Below are positions 10,046-19,146 of a DNA stretch of 56,652 bases, in pieces. Each line of letters starts with the position of its first letter. Positions within the stretch are counted from its first letter, which is position 1. Source of the DNA: CAZSWR01 sp964610885 (GTDB lineage: Bacteria > Bacteroidota > Ignavibacteria > Kapaibacteriales > UBA2268); contig CAZSWR010000010.1 of assembly GCA_964610885.1 (NCBI GenBank), forward strand, positions 1 to 56,652, read 5' to 3'. Both the position numbers and the translations under genes were made by a program. The notes under the pieces were generated by a model, which saw only the letters and a list, made by a program, of their open reading frames with translations, searched no databases and had not been told where the DNA came from.

Positions 10046-12223
10046 TTATTTGTTAGGTGTTTCGATTGTTATCTCGACAGTTCGGCAATAGAATCGCCCC
10101 TCGGGCAGTTCGTTGTCGAACAGAAGTATGCTTTCGCCCAAACCCTTTGCCTCGGCCGGCGTGATCATCAATGACTTGGCCACAGCCGAAACACGTTTGT
10201 TCGAAAGCTCTAAATTGTAATCTTCGTCTCCTGTGCGGTCAGTATAACCATTAATCTTCACAATTGAATTCGGCTTGATGCCTTCTTTAATCATTTGGAT
10301 TATCTTGGAATTATTGCCTTTGATATCGAATTTGTCGAAGTCGAAGAGAATTAGGTTAAATTTGTTGATCTCTCTATCTGCTCCGTTTTCTAATCGTTTG
10401 TCGCTAATTGTGATAAATTTCAGAGGAATTTCTTTCGTTGGAGTTTTAAAGTGTTGATTCAATGAATCGACAACAACGAGGTTAACGGAGAACGGCTCAG
10501 CAATTTTCTCCAATGTTTCCTGATCATTCTCCAGAACCAAGTCCACGGGCCGCACTTTCGATTCGTCGTAAAGAAATTCGCGCACCTTTTCGCCTTTGGC
10601 CATCACGTTGATTTGCCATTTTGCAATTGGAGCATCGCTTTGAATTTCGGGAATGAACCTAACGGCAAGCAAACTCGGTTTCCTCGTTGTATCGGTCAGG
10701 TAAACTGGCTTGATGATGTCGTAATTCGTACTGTAAATCTCCACTCTGCGGTTCTCTTCCATTTTTTCGGCATCAGAAAGCGGGACAGAGGCCATTTCCG
10801 GCTCGTTCCTTTTCTCCACTTTGATACGCTTTCCGTCGATGCCCCACACATCTGTCAGATATTGCTTCACGGCCGTGGCGCGCGCGCCCGACAGGTCTGT
10901 ACGATTCTTTTCGCTTGAGTATCCATCGTTGCACCCAACCAAGCGAATGCCTGCCGTAGGATTCGTCCGAAGTCGGCTACCGATGACATTGAGCATGTTG
11001 TAATAAACATTCATTGCCGATGAATTCAGCAACGAAATTTCGGCAAATGACGCCGCCCTGTCTCGAGTTAGTAGCTTATATCTTTTATCTATTTCTGAGG
11101 AATTCTCGCCGAAGAATAAATAAGTAAGCAATGGCAAGTATCTGTTCGTAACGAATTCTTCAATCGTAAGCTTTGCGTTAGGCTCGTTGCCTCCCATATT
11201 TCGAATGCCAACAACCGAAAGAGATGCGTCCAATTTGAAAAGTTTTGGATAGAAAAGTGTGTCCGTACGCGAAATAAATTGACTCACCTTGATCTGCGAA
11301 TCGGACTCGGAAACCGCCGAGTCGCGCGTTTCAGCCCCGCGAGAAACATAGCTCGCCGCAATCATCCGGGACTCTTTGCGTATTGTGTCGATCCTCCAGA
11401 TATTCTCGTATTCTCTCTTGCGAATTTTCGGCGGAGCCGGCGAATACTTCACCGAAACGCCAATCCTCAGCGAATTTGATTTCCACTCGCCGACGAAGTC
11501 GTCCGATACGATGTTGCTGAGGCCAAGGTAGTAGCAAAGCTCCGGTTCAATCTGCCAGCTCGAACCTTTCGACAGTGGCATCCTGTACGAAATGCTCGCA
11601 AACGGGGAAATATTCAATTTGTTCGTATTGCTGATCTGGCCGGAGAAAACGTTTCGTATGCGGCTATGCGAATCGTTACCGGACTCGTCCAAGAATGTGC
11701 CCGATGCGGATGGTTTGGTTATTTGCTCCTTCTGCGAATAGTCACTTCGGACGAGGAAGCCCGCGCTGAAACCGGCGCTTGCATAAAAATTGTCGAAAAT
11801 GTTGTATTTAGCAAATGGCTCGATGCCGACAGTTGAAAGTTTGGCATCGAACGAATGCTCGAACGCACCACTGACCGCCTGGCCACCGACAGAAATCATT
11901 GTCGGCTCTTCGGACTTGAGCACTGCACTTAGGTCTGAATATGATGCCCGAACGCCTACCGACAGGGCTTCGCGAATTGGTAGTTCAAAATTTGCCCCTA
12001 AACTAAAAGAATTGCCATATCCGTCTCTGTAGCCTGGCGAGCAGCTCGGGCAGTCTGAGATCCTTCGGAAGTCTGCTGAGTGGTAGTTCCTGGAATAATC
12101 AACAAATACGCCGACACTATAACGTTCCGTAGAGTCTGCGCAAGTAGCTATCGAAATAAATCCAAAACTAAGAATAAATAAAACGGTAACAAGTTTCATT
12201 AACATTTGCCGCTGGTGGAACAT
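10046..12223 (-). CDS. OmpA-family outer membrane protein with N-terminal beta-barrel-like region and two OmpA-like domains
   Basis: 725 residues if started at 12223. A signal peptide (KLVTVLFILSFGFISIATCA) better fits initiation at ATG 12199 or 12205, and no start has a clear Shine-Dalgarno. Residues about 30-265 alternate polar and aromatic residues and glycine, like a porin-type barrel. Two OmpA/MotB-like segments follow. The first, at about 420-500, has NRTDLSGARA and ENRRVEIY. The second, at about 625-725, has NGYTDRTGDEDYNLELSNKR. The role expected from the family is anchoring the outer membrane to peptidoglycan. The next gene in the same direction is the giant surface protein, 66 bp away, so the two may work together; that link is inference. 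Confidence 0.82.
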   Translation of the reverse strand: MFHQRQMLMKLVTVLFILSFGFISIATCADSTERYSVGVFVDYSRNYHSADFRRISDCPSCSPGYRDGYGNSFSLGANFELPIREALSVGVRASYSDLSAVLKSEEPTMISVGGQAVSGAFEHSFDAKLSTVGIEPFAKYNIFDNFYASAGFSAGFLVRSDYSQKEQITKPSASGTFLDESGNDSHSRIRNVFSGQISNTNKLNISPFASISYRMPLSKGSSWQIEPELCYYLGLSNIVSDDFVGEWKSNSLRIGVSVKYSPAPPKIRKREYENIWRIDTIRKESRMIAASYVSRGAETRDSAVSESDSQIKVSQFISRTDTLFYPKLFKLDASLSVVGIRNMGGNEPNAKLTIEEFVTNRYLPLLTYLFFGENSSEIDKRYKLLTRDRAASFAEISLLNSSAMNVYYNMLNVIGSRLRTNPTAGIRLVGCNDGYSSEKNRTDLSGARATAVKQYLTDVWGIDGKRIKVEKRNEPEMASVPLSDAEKMEENRRVEIYSTNYDIIKPVYLTDTTRKPSLLAVRFIPEIQSDAPIAKWQINVMAKGEKVREFLYDESKVRPVDLVLENDQETLEKIAEPFSVNLVVVDSLNQHFKTPTKEIPLKFITISDKRLENGADREINKFNLILFDFDKFDIKGNNSKIIQMIKEGIKPNSIVKINGYTDRTGDEDYNLELSNKRVSAVAKSLMITPAEAKGLGESILLFDNELPEGRFYCRTVEITIETPNK

Positions 12224-12649
12224 TATTTCAAATAAAAGCTCTTCTTTATTAAACGTAGCAGATGATATTTATTTTTGATTATTTTACATCACACCATTAA
12301 TAATATGACACCATATCATTTTATATGGGCTAATAGCAATTAGTTTTTTCACAATAGGATTCAATGCTTTTGCCTATCAGTCTAACAGGCGGAGATATTC
12401 TTTTGTTTCAATCAGGTATAATTCACAATTTAAGCTGTCACTCGGTTGTGGCTAAAAATCTTTTTCTCCCGCCGCTGGGAAGTCAGCGTCCTTAAGAATT
12501 TTCGATACCTTTAATTTCTGCTTTTTTCAGGCTCACTTCCATCTCGAGTCAGCGAAAAGCCGGAAAAGCATACAGCCGCGAACCTTCAGTCGGTTTCTGA
12601 ACCACAATCTGGCGCTATTGAATTCGTCAGACGAAAGGAGTTTGTTTTT
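12224..12649. other. 426-bp intergenic region between divergent genes
   Basis: No coding frame is convincing. It is AT-rich next to the OmpA gene and GC-richer near 12470-12620. It must hold promoters for both divergent genes. I recognise no known RNA family or clear operator in it. Confidence 0.4.
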
Positions 12650-12997
12650 GTGCAACTAAATAAATATCAAACAATGAACGAAGAAACACGCAAAGAACTC
12701 GAAGAAAAGATTATCAGCAAAATAAAAACTGTTTACGACCCCGAAATCCCTGTCAATATTCACGATTTAGGGTTGATTTATGATATTAAAATCGCTGACA
12801 ATACAGATGTCTTGATTGTGATGACGCTGACCGCACCGAACTGCCCCGAGGCCGAGAACCTACCGACAAAGGTCGAGCAAAGGGTGCGCGAGATTCACGA
12901 CGTCGGCGACGTGAAGGTGATGATTTCGTTCGATCCGCCCTGGACGAAAGACCGCATGAGCGAAGACGCACAACTTCTTTTGGGCATGACGTTTTGA
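12650..12997 (+). CDS. MIP18/SufT-like (DUF59) iron-sulfur cluster assembly factor
   Basis: 115 residues. The GTG start at 12650 is supported by AAAGGAG at 12634-12640, nine bases upstream; the in-frame ATG at 12674 has no such site. Family hallmarks are visible: YDPEIPVNIHDLGLIYDI (about 29-46) and the conserved cysteine in MTLTAPNCPEAE (C65). DUF59 proteins help deliver or mature Fe-S clusters. The short length and lack of a C-terminal zinc-type extension argue for a SufT-like protein over PaaD. Its stop overlaps the start of the next gene, a [2Fe-2S] ferredoxin, which would be a plausible client. Confidence 0.85.
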   Translation: MQLNKYQTMNEETRKELEEKIISKIKTVYDPEIPVNIHDLGLIYDIKIADNTDVLIVMTLTAPNCPEAENLPTKVEQRVREIHDVGDVKVMISFDPPWTKDRMSEDAQLLLGMTF

Positions 12998-13266
12998 CGA
13001 CAATCACCGCGCAGATCTGGGGCGAGAAGAAAACATATCCCGCCAAGGAAGAGCTTTCGATTCTACGGAACCTGATCCAGGCCGGAGCCAATCCGCCCTA
13101 TAGCTGCCTCGAAGGGTCTTGCGGCTCGTGCCGCGCACTGCTGGCCTGCGGGAAGGCACGCTCGGAGGACGATTACGCCCTTTCGGACGCGGAAATTGAA
13201 AAAGGTTTTATTCTGACTTGCCAATCGTGGGCCGAAACCGACGTCGAGGTCGATTTCGATGTTTAA
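12994..13266 (+). CDS. Plant-type [2Fe-2S] ferredoxin
   Basis: 90 residues. Cluster ligands C38-x4-C43-x2-C46 and C76 match the plant-type/PaaE-C-terminal ferredoxin fold, with C52 as an extra cysteine. The start is TTG 12994, whose last two bases are the first two of the upstream TGA, so translation is probably coupled to the SufT-like gene. Likely a soluble one-electron carrier; the partner is not identifiable here. It is convergent with holA, and the two TAA stop codons share the palindrome TTAA at 13263-13266. Confidence 0.85.
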   Translation: MTTITAQIWGEKKTYPAKEELSILRNLIQAGANPPYSCLEGSCGSCRALLACGKARSEDDYALSDAEIEKGFILTCQSWAETDVEVDFDV

Positions 13267-14330
13267 TTTCTTTCGAGTATGTCGATAAGCATTTTCTGGA
13301 TCGTATAGACCGAGTCCACGGACGAACTCTTCAGCGATTGGTCCGTCTCCGAGAGGGCGATGAACGCGCGGTCCAGTTCGGAGGGCGAAAATCTTTTCAT
13401 TGCTGCAATGTATTCGTTCAGGAAAAACGAGCTGACGCCCACCTGGCCGGCCAGTGCGTATTGGTTGCTCGTGGTTTTTGCGGCTTCGGTCAGTTTCCAT
13501 AGCGTAACGAAATACCGAGTGAGCATCGTCATTATCAGCATTTCCTGCCGTTCGGTTGCAAGCATGTTTTCCACGATCACCAGCGAGAGCGGCAAGTCCC
13601 GGCGGCCCACTGCCTTTTGCAATTCAAAAACGTTGAAATTCCTCGAAGTCCCAACCACGGCGGAAACGTCTTCGATCGAAATATTCCTTTTGTCCTTCAG
13701 GTAGATCTTCAGTTTGTCCAATTCGTTTGCCAGGTCGCGCAGTGCGGGATTCGTTTGCGAGACGAGCAGCTCCACGGCGTCCGGCGCAATTTTATATCCA
13801 TCGGTTTTCATCCTGGATTCCACCCATGCCGCGAAATCGGACTCCCAAACTTTCGGGAATTCGACCCATTCGTGGCGATCGAAAATCGAATTGAACGGAA
13901 ACTTTATAGCTTTGGAAATTTTATCAATTTTGGCTTTCTGGCCGGATTTCTTTGCCGATTGCAAGCCATTGGCCGAATCGGGAGCGCCGACGAGTATCAG
14001 CGTGGTGGTGTCCAAGGGTTGGAGCAGGTAGCGGCCAAGCGAGGATTTCTCTTCGTTTTTTTTCGAAGCCCTGCCGGAAAACATTTCGTCGAAATGCCTG
14101 ACGACGACTGTCCGCGTCGATGAAATGAAAGGAAATGTCATGCAGCTGTCCACGATGCGTTCGGGCGTGGTTTCGCGGCCGTCGATCATTTCGAAATCGA
14201 AGGCGGATTGCTCCTTTGCGCTGGCGACAATTTTCTCTAATGCTTCATCGACAAGGAATTCCTCCTCGCCGAAAATCAGAAGTACGCGCGGCAAGCCATT
14301 TTTGTTGTATTTATCTATCAGATCGGGCAT
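13263..14330 (-). CDS. holA: DNA polymerase III subunit delta
   Basis: 355 residues, normal for the clamp-loader delta subunit. Recognised by the N-terminal LLIFGEEEFLVDEAL, the TRTVVVRHFDEM segment, the LRDLANELDKLKIYL helix region and a C-terminal helical collar region. Delta opens the beta clamp during loading. It is last in a minus-strand run murI, HD-GYP, receiver, holA, starting six bases after the receiver gene stops, so co-transcription is likely. Confidence 0.88.
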   Translation of the reverse strand: MPDLIDKYNKNGLPRVLLIFGEEEFLVDEALEKIVASAKEQSAFDFEMIDGRETTPERIVDSCMTFPFISSTRTVVVRHFDEMFSGRASKKNEEKSSLGRYLLQPLDTTTLILVGAPDSANGLQSAKKSGQKAKIDKISKAIKFPFNSIFDRHEWVEFPKVWESDFAAWVESRMKTDGYKIAPDAVELLVSQTNPALRDLANELDKLKIYLKDKRNISIEDVSAVVGTSRNFNVFELQKAVGRRDLPLSLVIVENMLATERQEMLIMTMLTRYFVTLWKLTEAAKTTSNQYALAGQVGVSSFFLNEYIAAMKRFSPSELDRAFIALSETDQSLKSSSVDSVYTIQKMLIDILERN

Positions 14331-14336
14331 CTCGGT

Positions 14337-14855
14337 CTATTGGTTCTCCTTCCGATCCGAAAGTTCAATAATCGTAGTGGGAGGTTCCTGTGTTTGCTCA
14401 TCAGTGCGGAGCGGAGTTTCTTTTTCCTCGGGGGCAACACTTTGGTCGTTTAGACCCAAGTTGTAGAATTTATTCATCGCATTGTGTACTTTGGCCATAA
14501 TTGTTGGGCTGTTCGACGGTTTGATAATGTAGTCGGCAATTCGCAATCGAGCCAAACCGGTAAACAGATCGCGCGAACGAAGCGCGGAACATACAATTAT
14601 CGGGACAGACAAGTATTCATCGTTTTCGCGAATTTTCTTCAGGGCTGTGAACCCATCCATGACGGGCATTTCCATATCGAGTATGATAAGGTTCACTTTG
14701 TTTGCGTCCATAATTTGGAAGGCATCGACAGGATTGGAAGCCTCGAACACTTTGAATTTCATGACTTTTTCCAATAGAGTCTTGAAGAACCGCCTGAAAG
14801 GGGGTTCGTCGTCAACGACGAGGGCTGTATATCCAGAAAAGTTGATTTCTTCCAT
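14337..14855 (-). CDS. Single-domain response regulator (CheY-like receiver with short tail)
   Basis: 172 residues from ATG 14855, which has GGTAGAG six bases upstream; a GTG at 14870 would add five residues. The acidic pair is in VVDDEPPF (D15, D16), the phospho-acceptor in LIILDMEMPVMDG (D60), and the conserved lysine in YIIKPSN. The last ~45 residues are polar and low complexity, without an output domain. It starts right after the HD-GYP gene stop (14871). A receiver plus a separate HD-GYP protein may act as a split version of the usual REC-HD-GYP fusion; that is inference. Confidence 0.85.
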   Translation of the reverse strand: MEEINFSGYTALVVDDEPPFRRFFKTLLEKVMKFKVFEASNPVDAFQIMDANKVNLIILDMEMPVMDGFTALKKIRENDEYLSVPIIVCSALRSRDLFTGLARLRIADYIIKPSNSPTIMAKVHNAMNKFYNLGLNDQSVAPEEKETPLRTDEQTQEPPTTIIELSDRKENQ

Positions 14856-14870
14856 TGGGCGCTCTACCAC

Positions 14871-15755
14871 TTATTTCAATACTAATAATTTCAGAGGAAG
14901 CTCCCCTGATTCTGCCAAACGTATGAGCGACTTTTTCATTTCGTCGGTGATCATTTCTCCGCTGGCAGCTATCAACATTCCATACGAACTAAAGTAATCC
15001 TCTGCAATTATCATGCCCGGTTCGATCTTCCCGAGTGGCAGCCGAAGAATCATCTTTTCGCCTTGCGCTTGGCGCTCTTTGTCGATGATGTCGGTGAAGA
15101 CTTCGACGACTTTTGTATCGAAAATCTTGCCTGCCTTTTGGTGCAGGTAGTTCATCGCCATGGCAAATCGATTCTTCGTATTGTCCATAAGCGTGGCTGT
15201 ACTCGCCACGTTGACAGCGGAGTTGTTTATTGTGGTGCGCTCTTTTTTTCTTTTGTAATAAAGCGTATGGTACGAATCGACGACAGCGATGATTGCCGCT
15301 CCGGGATTGATTTCCTTACCCATCAGGTGCAGCGGGAAGCCGGATCCGTCAATTTTTTCGTGGTGTTGGGCCACAATTTCGCAGATCGAGTCGAAACCAT
15401 CATGTTTCGAAAGTATCTGGCGGCCAAGTTCGGGATGCAGCTGGTATTGTTTGAATTCGCTTTCCTTCATCTCGCTTGTGAATTTGGCGAGAAGTGTATC
15501 CTTGAACCCAACCTTGCCGATGTCGTGGAGCAAACCGGCAATCGAAATCTCGAATACGTCGTGTTCGTTCATGCCAAGCAACCGAGCCACTTCCGATGAC
15601 TTCTGCGAGACGTAGCGCGAGTGGCTGCCCTCGTAGTAATTCTCTTGGGAGAGAACAATTTGTGCCAAAACTTGAATTGTTTTATAGAAAGACTCAGCCA
15701 ACTCGTTTTGCAGGCTGTCGATTGTTTCTTCTAATTGTCTGATTCTCTCTTCCAT
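14871..15755 (-). CDS. HD-GYP domain protein, probable cyclic-di-GMP phosphodiesterase
   Basis: 294 residues from ATG 15755, preceded by AAGGATG. The same frame is open further upstream, but only over murI's end, so the longer form is rejected. Residues 1-45 look like a coiled coil (MEERIRQLEETIDSLQNELA). The HD-GYP core has GLLHDIGKVG, HPELGRQIL and HHEKIDGSGFP, matching the metal-binding and HHExxDGxGYP signatures. A C-terminal region of about 90 residues has no recognised domain. Expected activity is hydrolysis of c-di-GMP. It lies 22 bases after murI and just before the receiver gene. Confidence 0.87.
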   Translation of the reverse strand: MEERIRQLEETIDSLQNELAESFYKTIQVLAQIVLSQENYYEGSHSRYVSQKSSEVARLLGMNEHDVFEISIAGLLHDIGKVGFKDTLLAKFTSEMKESEFKQYQLHPELGRQILSKHDGFDSICEIVAQHHEKIDGSGFPLHLMGKEINPGAAIIAVVDSYHTLYYKRKKERTTINNSAVNVASTATLMDNTKNRFAMAMNYLHQKAGKIFDTKVVEVFTDIIDKERQAQGEKMILRLPLGKIEPGMIIAEDYFSSYGMLIAASGEMITDEMKKSLIRLAESGELPLKLLVLK

Positions 15756-15777
15756 TATGTCATCCTTACTTAAGAAA

Positions 15778-16599
15778 TTAATCGAAAGAGATTTTTTGTG
15801 GCGTTCCAATGCTAAACCCAAGGAAACGCTGGGCCACTTCGAGGAAAGTATATGGTATGTCTGTAACGAAGAATTCAATACTCGGAACGGGCACGTACGA
15901 TTTGCCCTCGGGCGCGAGCGCTCCCATTTCCGCAAGAGTCCTGATGGCGGAAACCGCAGCATGTTCGCCGGAATCGATCAGGTTGATCCCGGGCAGCAAC
16001 TCCCCAAAAAGCTGCTTCAGCAATGGATAGTGCGTGCAGGCCATGATGAGCGAATCCACGCCGTTCGTGCGGAATTGCGCCAGGTAGTCGTTCGCCAGCA
16101 AGCGAGTGGCTTCGTGGTCCAGAAGTCCCTCCTCGATAATCGGCACAAAAAGCGGGCAGGCCACGGATTCAGTTTCGATGCGCTCGCCGGATGCAAGCTC
16201 GGCAATAGTCTTTTCGTAGGCTTTGCTTCGGATCGTGGCGCGAGTGCCGATGATACCGATCTTTCGGTTCACCGAAGAACGCAATGCAGCCGCAACGGCC
16301 GGTTGGATCATGCCAATGACAGGAATGCCGCCCGAAAGCGAACGGATCGTGTCCAAAGCGATGGACGAGACCGTATTGCAGGCCACGACAATTAGCTTGA
16401 CGCCTTTCTTCAGAAGGAATTCTGTGCATTCCTCCGAATAGCTTTTTACAATTTCCTCGGAACGGTTCCCGTAGGGCACGCGGGCCGTATCGCCAAGGTA
16501 CACATAGCTTTCGTAGGGCAGGTACCTTACGAACTGCTTCAACACACTGATCCCGCCAATGCCGGAATCGAAAATCCCTATAGGCATTTCACTTCTCAT
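15778..16599 (-). CDS. murI: Glutamate racemase
   Basis: About 273 residues from ATG 16599 (ATG 16587 is also possible); the frame continues upstream but into AT-rich, non-homologous sequence. Catalytic features are intact: IGIFDSGIGGISVL, the first cysteine in VVACNTVSS, the second in MACTHYPLL, and LGDTARVPYGNRS. It makes D-glutamate for peptidoglycan. It appears to head the murI, HD-GYP, receiver, holA run. Confidence 0.9.
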   Translation of the reverse strand: MRSEMPIGIFDSGIGGISVLKQFVRYLPYESYVYLGDTARVPYGNRSEEIVKSYSEECTEFLLKKGVKLIVVACNTVSSIALDTIRSLSGGIPVIGMIQPAVAAALRSSVNRKIGIIGTRATIRSKAYEKTIAELASGERIETESVACPLFVPIIEEGLLDHEATRLLANDYLAQFRTNGVDSLIMACTHYPLLKQLFGELLPGINLIDSGEHAAVSAIRTLAEMGALAPEGKSYVPVPSIEFFVTDIPYTFLEVAQRFLGFSIGTPQKISFD

Positions 16600-16689
16600 A
16601 GCGCAAAAATAATTAATTTTTTCTATATTATTATAAATTATTTCTATGCTCAGCCGATTGATTGCGCCGTCCAGCCCGCCAGAGTAGAG

Positions 16690-16816
16690 AAATACGTTAC
16701 CCACGCCTCGCGACTTCCGTTACCCACGCCTCGCGAGACGTGCTCATTCAAGTTCAACCCCTGTGGGGTTGGTGTCCAAAGAAAGTGGTACTACCATTTG
16801 GAATGGTAGTACCACT
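16690..16816. repeat. Palindromic repeat cluster (modules G and E)
   Basis: A CGCCTCGCGAGACG-type segment is followed by TTCAAGTTCAACCCCTGTGG / GGTTG (module G). A near-perfect palindrome at 16784-16816 (AGTGGTACTACCATT, TGG, AATGGTAGTACCACT) forms module E. Similar modules occur at 40615-40660 (G), 44745-44781 (E) and 54610-54642 (E). Confidence 0.75.
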
Positions 16817-16853
16817 CTATCCATATCAATATCAGATATTTACGTAGACGTTT

Positions 16854-17342
16854 TTATTCTAATACCAACACGTTCTCGTCGTTGATGTAGAAGCGGCGGA
16901 CAACCTCGGGAATATTGTCCAAAGTGCGGAATTTCATGTCGCTGAAGGATTTGAAAAGGATTTCGGCCACGATTGTCTCGATTTCTTTCGGAAGAGGCGA
17001 GCTGCAATTCGTGGTTTCCAATTTGAAATTGCGCAGATAGGCATCGCTATTCTCCAAGGTCGGCTCGCAAGAGTAGATGAATTCCGAGCAGTTCATGGTC
17101 GTGGTCAAAGCGCGAATTTCGGCGGAAAAATTGAGGAAAATTTTATTGTCATTCTTCGATATTCTGACGCTGTTTATGTTATTGATTTTCAGCGCAGTAA
17201 CGAGTTTATTGTCTGTGATGGGGAATGTGAAGTGCGAGGCAACTTTGTCGCGGATCTCCTGAGCTGTGTATTCGTGCGATGTTCGGCATCCGGCCATGGC
17301 CAAGCAAGCGAATGCGGCCACTATTATTATTCTGTTTTTCAT
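16854..17342 (-). CDS. Putative lipoprotein, DUF1439/YceB-like
   Basis: 162 residues from ATG 17342, which has TTGGAG seven bases upstream. A lipoprotein signal with lipobox LAMAGC places the mature N-terminal cysteine at about residue 18. The body (YTAQEIRDKVASHF, then alternating strands and a helix with LPKEIETIVAEILFKSFSD) resembles the YceB/DUF1439 lipid-binding-like fold. That assignment is tentative and the function unknown. The neighbouring gene upstream is another lipoprotein. Confidence 0.7.
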   Translation of the reverse strand: MKNRIIIVAAFACLAMAGCRTSHEYTAQEIRDKVASHFTFPITDNKLVTALKINNINSVRISKNDNKIFLNFSAEIRALTTTMNCSEFIYSCEPTLENSDAYLRNFKLETTNCSSPLPKEIETIVAEILFKSFSDMKFRTLDNIPEVVRRFYINDENVLVLE

Positions 17343-17439
17343 TTTTTGCTCCAATATCAGGTGGCGACTGCCACTTCATTTACCAAGGGCAGTGCAATGA
17401 TTATAAGGAAAGATAAACATGAATTCACTTTTCCCCATA

Positions 17440-18084
17440 TTAGTATTTGACTGTGGCAAGAATCGAGTTAAAAATCCTCTCAATTTCCAATTTGTCGGGT
17501 ATTGGTTTCCCTGTAATATTCATCGGAATCAGGTCGAATTCGCAGGCTTGGCCCGATTCGGTAACGAAGACAGCGGCCAGCGAAGCCAGTGTTTTGTTTT
17601 GCGAAGTGAATTGGTAGCGGCCGAATTGCAAACCGCCAAGTTTGAGTTCGGAAAAGCCACCCACGAGGGCCACAGTTCCGGCGGACTTCTTCGCGCGGCG
17701 GTCGAAAGCTGCTTTGGCCAATCCGATGACGCCCTCCTTGCGGACGGATTCGTCCACCTTCTCGTTCTTGCGGATCACCGAGAACACGGCCCCAAGTGTG
17801 TAGTCCGAGTTCACGGCCATAGCAAACACGTCGGGATTGACCTTATCCTCGACGTCCACGAGGAACCAATCCTGAGGATATTGGGCGATCATGTCGCCTT
17901 TTTTCGAGCGGATTATCTGGTCGGCCATCAGGATTTCCGGCTTCACAACTTGCAGCGAAGGCGTGGGTGCCTCTTCCTCTTCGCGCACCTCTTGCTTCAC
18001 GAAAAGGCAGCCCGAAAAGGTGAGCGCAATAAAAACAAATATGCAGATTTTTAAACTAATACTCTTCAAAACATTTGCTTTCAA
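17440..18084 (-). CDS. Putative lipoprotein of unknown function
   Basis: 214 residues with lipobox LTFSGC (cysteine near residue 26) after a hydrophobic signal. The frame starts with TTG at 18084; no in-frame ATG lies before the signal peptide, so the start is uncertain. A Glu-rich stretch follows the cysteine. The body, with YPQDWFLVDVEDK, GAVFSVIRKNEK and YQFTSQNKTLASLAAVFVT, resembles small PsbP/LpqN-like folds, but I cannot assign a family. It is followed in the same direction by a second lipoprotein gene. Confidence 0.7.
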   Translation of the reverse strand: MKANVLKSISLKICIFVFIALTFSGCLFVKQEVREEEEAPTPSLQVVKPEILMADQIIRSKKGDMIAQYPQDWFLVDVEDKVNPDVFAMAVNSDYTLGAVFSVIRKNEKVDESVRKEGVIGLAKAAFDRRAKKSAGTVALVGGFSELKLGGLQFGRYQFTSQNKTLASLAAVFVTESGQACEFDLIPMNITGKPIPDKLEIERIFNSILATVKY

Positions 18085-18151
18085 ACAGAGCTAACATCAA
18101 TCATGCAAAATACGAAAAAAAACACTAATTTCGCGAAGTCATCGCGGTCAA

Positions 18152-18787
18152 TTACTCATTATTCTCGGATTGGTCAATATCATTGATCAGTCGCATGGCC
18201 TCGGCACGCAGCGTTGCGTTGTCCGACGCCATTTCGGCGTAGCGTTTCAGGTCGTGCTTGGCCTTCGCGTTTTGCCCCAAGAGCCTGTATTCGGCGCCGC
18301 GGGCGTAATAAGGTTCGGCGTTGTCCGGCTTCAGTTCGAGCGCTCGCGAGAAGTCAGCGATGGCCTCTTCCCTATTCCCGAGGGCCGAGCGAGAGAATCC
18401 GCGTGCATAGTACGCCGCCGCGTCGTTTGGCTTCAGCTCGAGCGAATGGGTGAAATCCTCGATGGCTTTGGCGTGTTCCTTCAGCCGGGAATGGGCCACG
18501 CCCCGGCCATAGAAGGCAGCGGCGTATTTCGGATCCAGCCGAGTGGCCGCGTTGAAATCATCGATAGATTCGGCGAATTGCCCATTGAATGATTTGGCAA
18601 CTGCCCTGCCGTAGTATGCCGGTGCGAAGTCTTTCTGTTTGTCGATTGCTTTTGTATAGAACTCAGCGGCTGCCACGTAATTCTTTTCGTTCATCGCGTC
18701 CTGAGCCAAGTTCAGCAGGCCTTTTTCTTGGCTTTGAGCCAATGCACTTGCCAGAACGAAGCACGTTAACAGTATTATTCTTTTCAT
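18152..18787 (-). CDS. Secreted tetratricopeptide repeat protein
   Basis: 211 residues with a signal peptide (KRIILLTCFVLASALAQS). About five consecutive TPR motifs fill residues 24-190, with repeated AAAxYxRGxAxSxLG and AIxDFxxAxxLxP patterns. Probably a periplasmic protein-protein interaction scaffold. The partner is unknown. Confidence 0.85.
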   Translation of the reverse strand: MKRIILLTCFVLASALAQSQEKGLLNLAQDAMNEKNYVAAAEFYTKAIDKQKDFAPAYYGRAVAKSFNGQFAESIDDFNAATRLDPKYAAAFYGRGVAHSRLKEHAKAIEDFTHSLELKPNDAAAYYARGFSRSALGNREEAIADFSRALELKPDNAEPYYARGAEYRLLGQNAKAKHDLKRYAEMASDNATLRAEAMRLINDIDQSENNE

Positions 18788-18929
18788 TGTAAGTATTCAA
18801 TAATTCAACAAACACCATACGCCAACATTGTGAATCGATTTTCACACCGTTTTGCATAAATCAAAAATAATAAAAAGTATTTAAAAATGCACGAATTTAT
18901 CGTTGAGTATGGAAATTATAAAACCTTCC

Positions 18930-19146
18930 GTCAGAATCACGGATTGCCACGGATTAATGGATGTCTCTTTTCGTCAGTATCGCGGATTGCCACGGATTAA
19001 ATCAATATACACTTATTATTCTCTTTCTTAATCTGTGTAATCTGCGTAATCCGTTTAATCCGTGATTCTGCCTTCTTCCGCGTAATCCGTTTAATCCGTG
19101 GTCCTTTCTTCTTCTGCGCAATCAGCGATATCCATCTAATTCGTGG
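18930..19146. repeat. AATCCGTGG-type repeat nest, left of the GxxExxY gene
   Basis: Multiple short copies of GGATTGCCACGGATTAA lie in one orientation and of TAATCCGTTTAATCCGTGAT in the other, in direct and inverted arrangement. They cover most of the gap between the TPR gene and the GxxExxY gene and run into the latter's 3' end. A matching block lies on the other side at 19547-19637. Confidence 0.85.

Noticed and set aside
15756..15962. N-terminal extension of the HD-GYP gene
   Set aside because: The extra residues only overlap the end of murI; ATG 15755 has a good ribosome site and starts the coiled coil.
17419..18054. 211-codon plus-strand frame
   Set aside because: Antisense to a lipoprotein gene that has a clear lipobox; no domain recognised.
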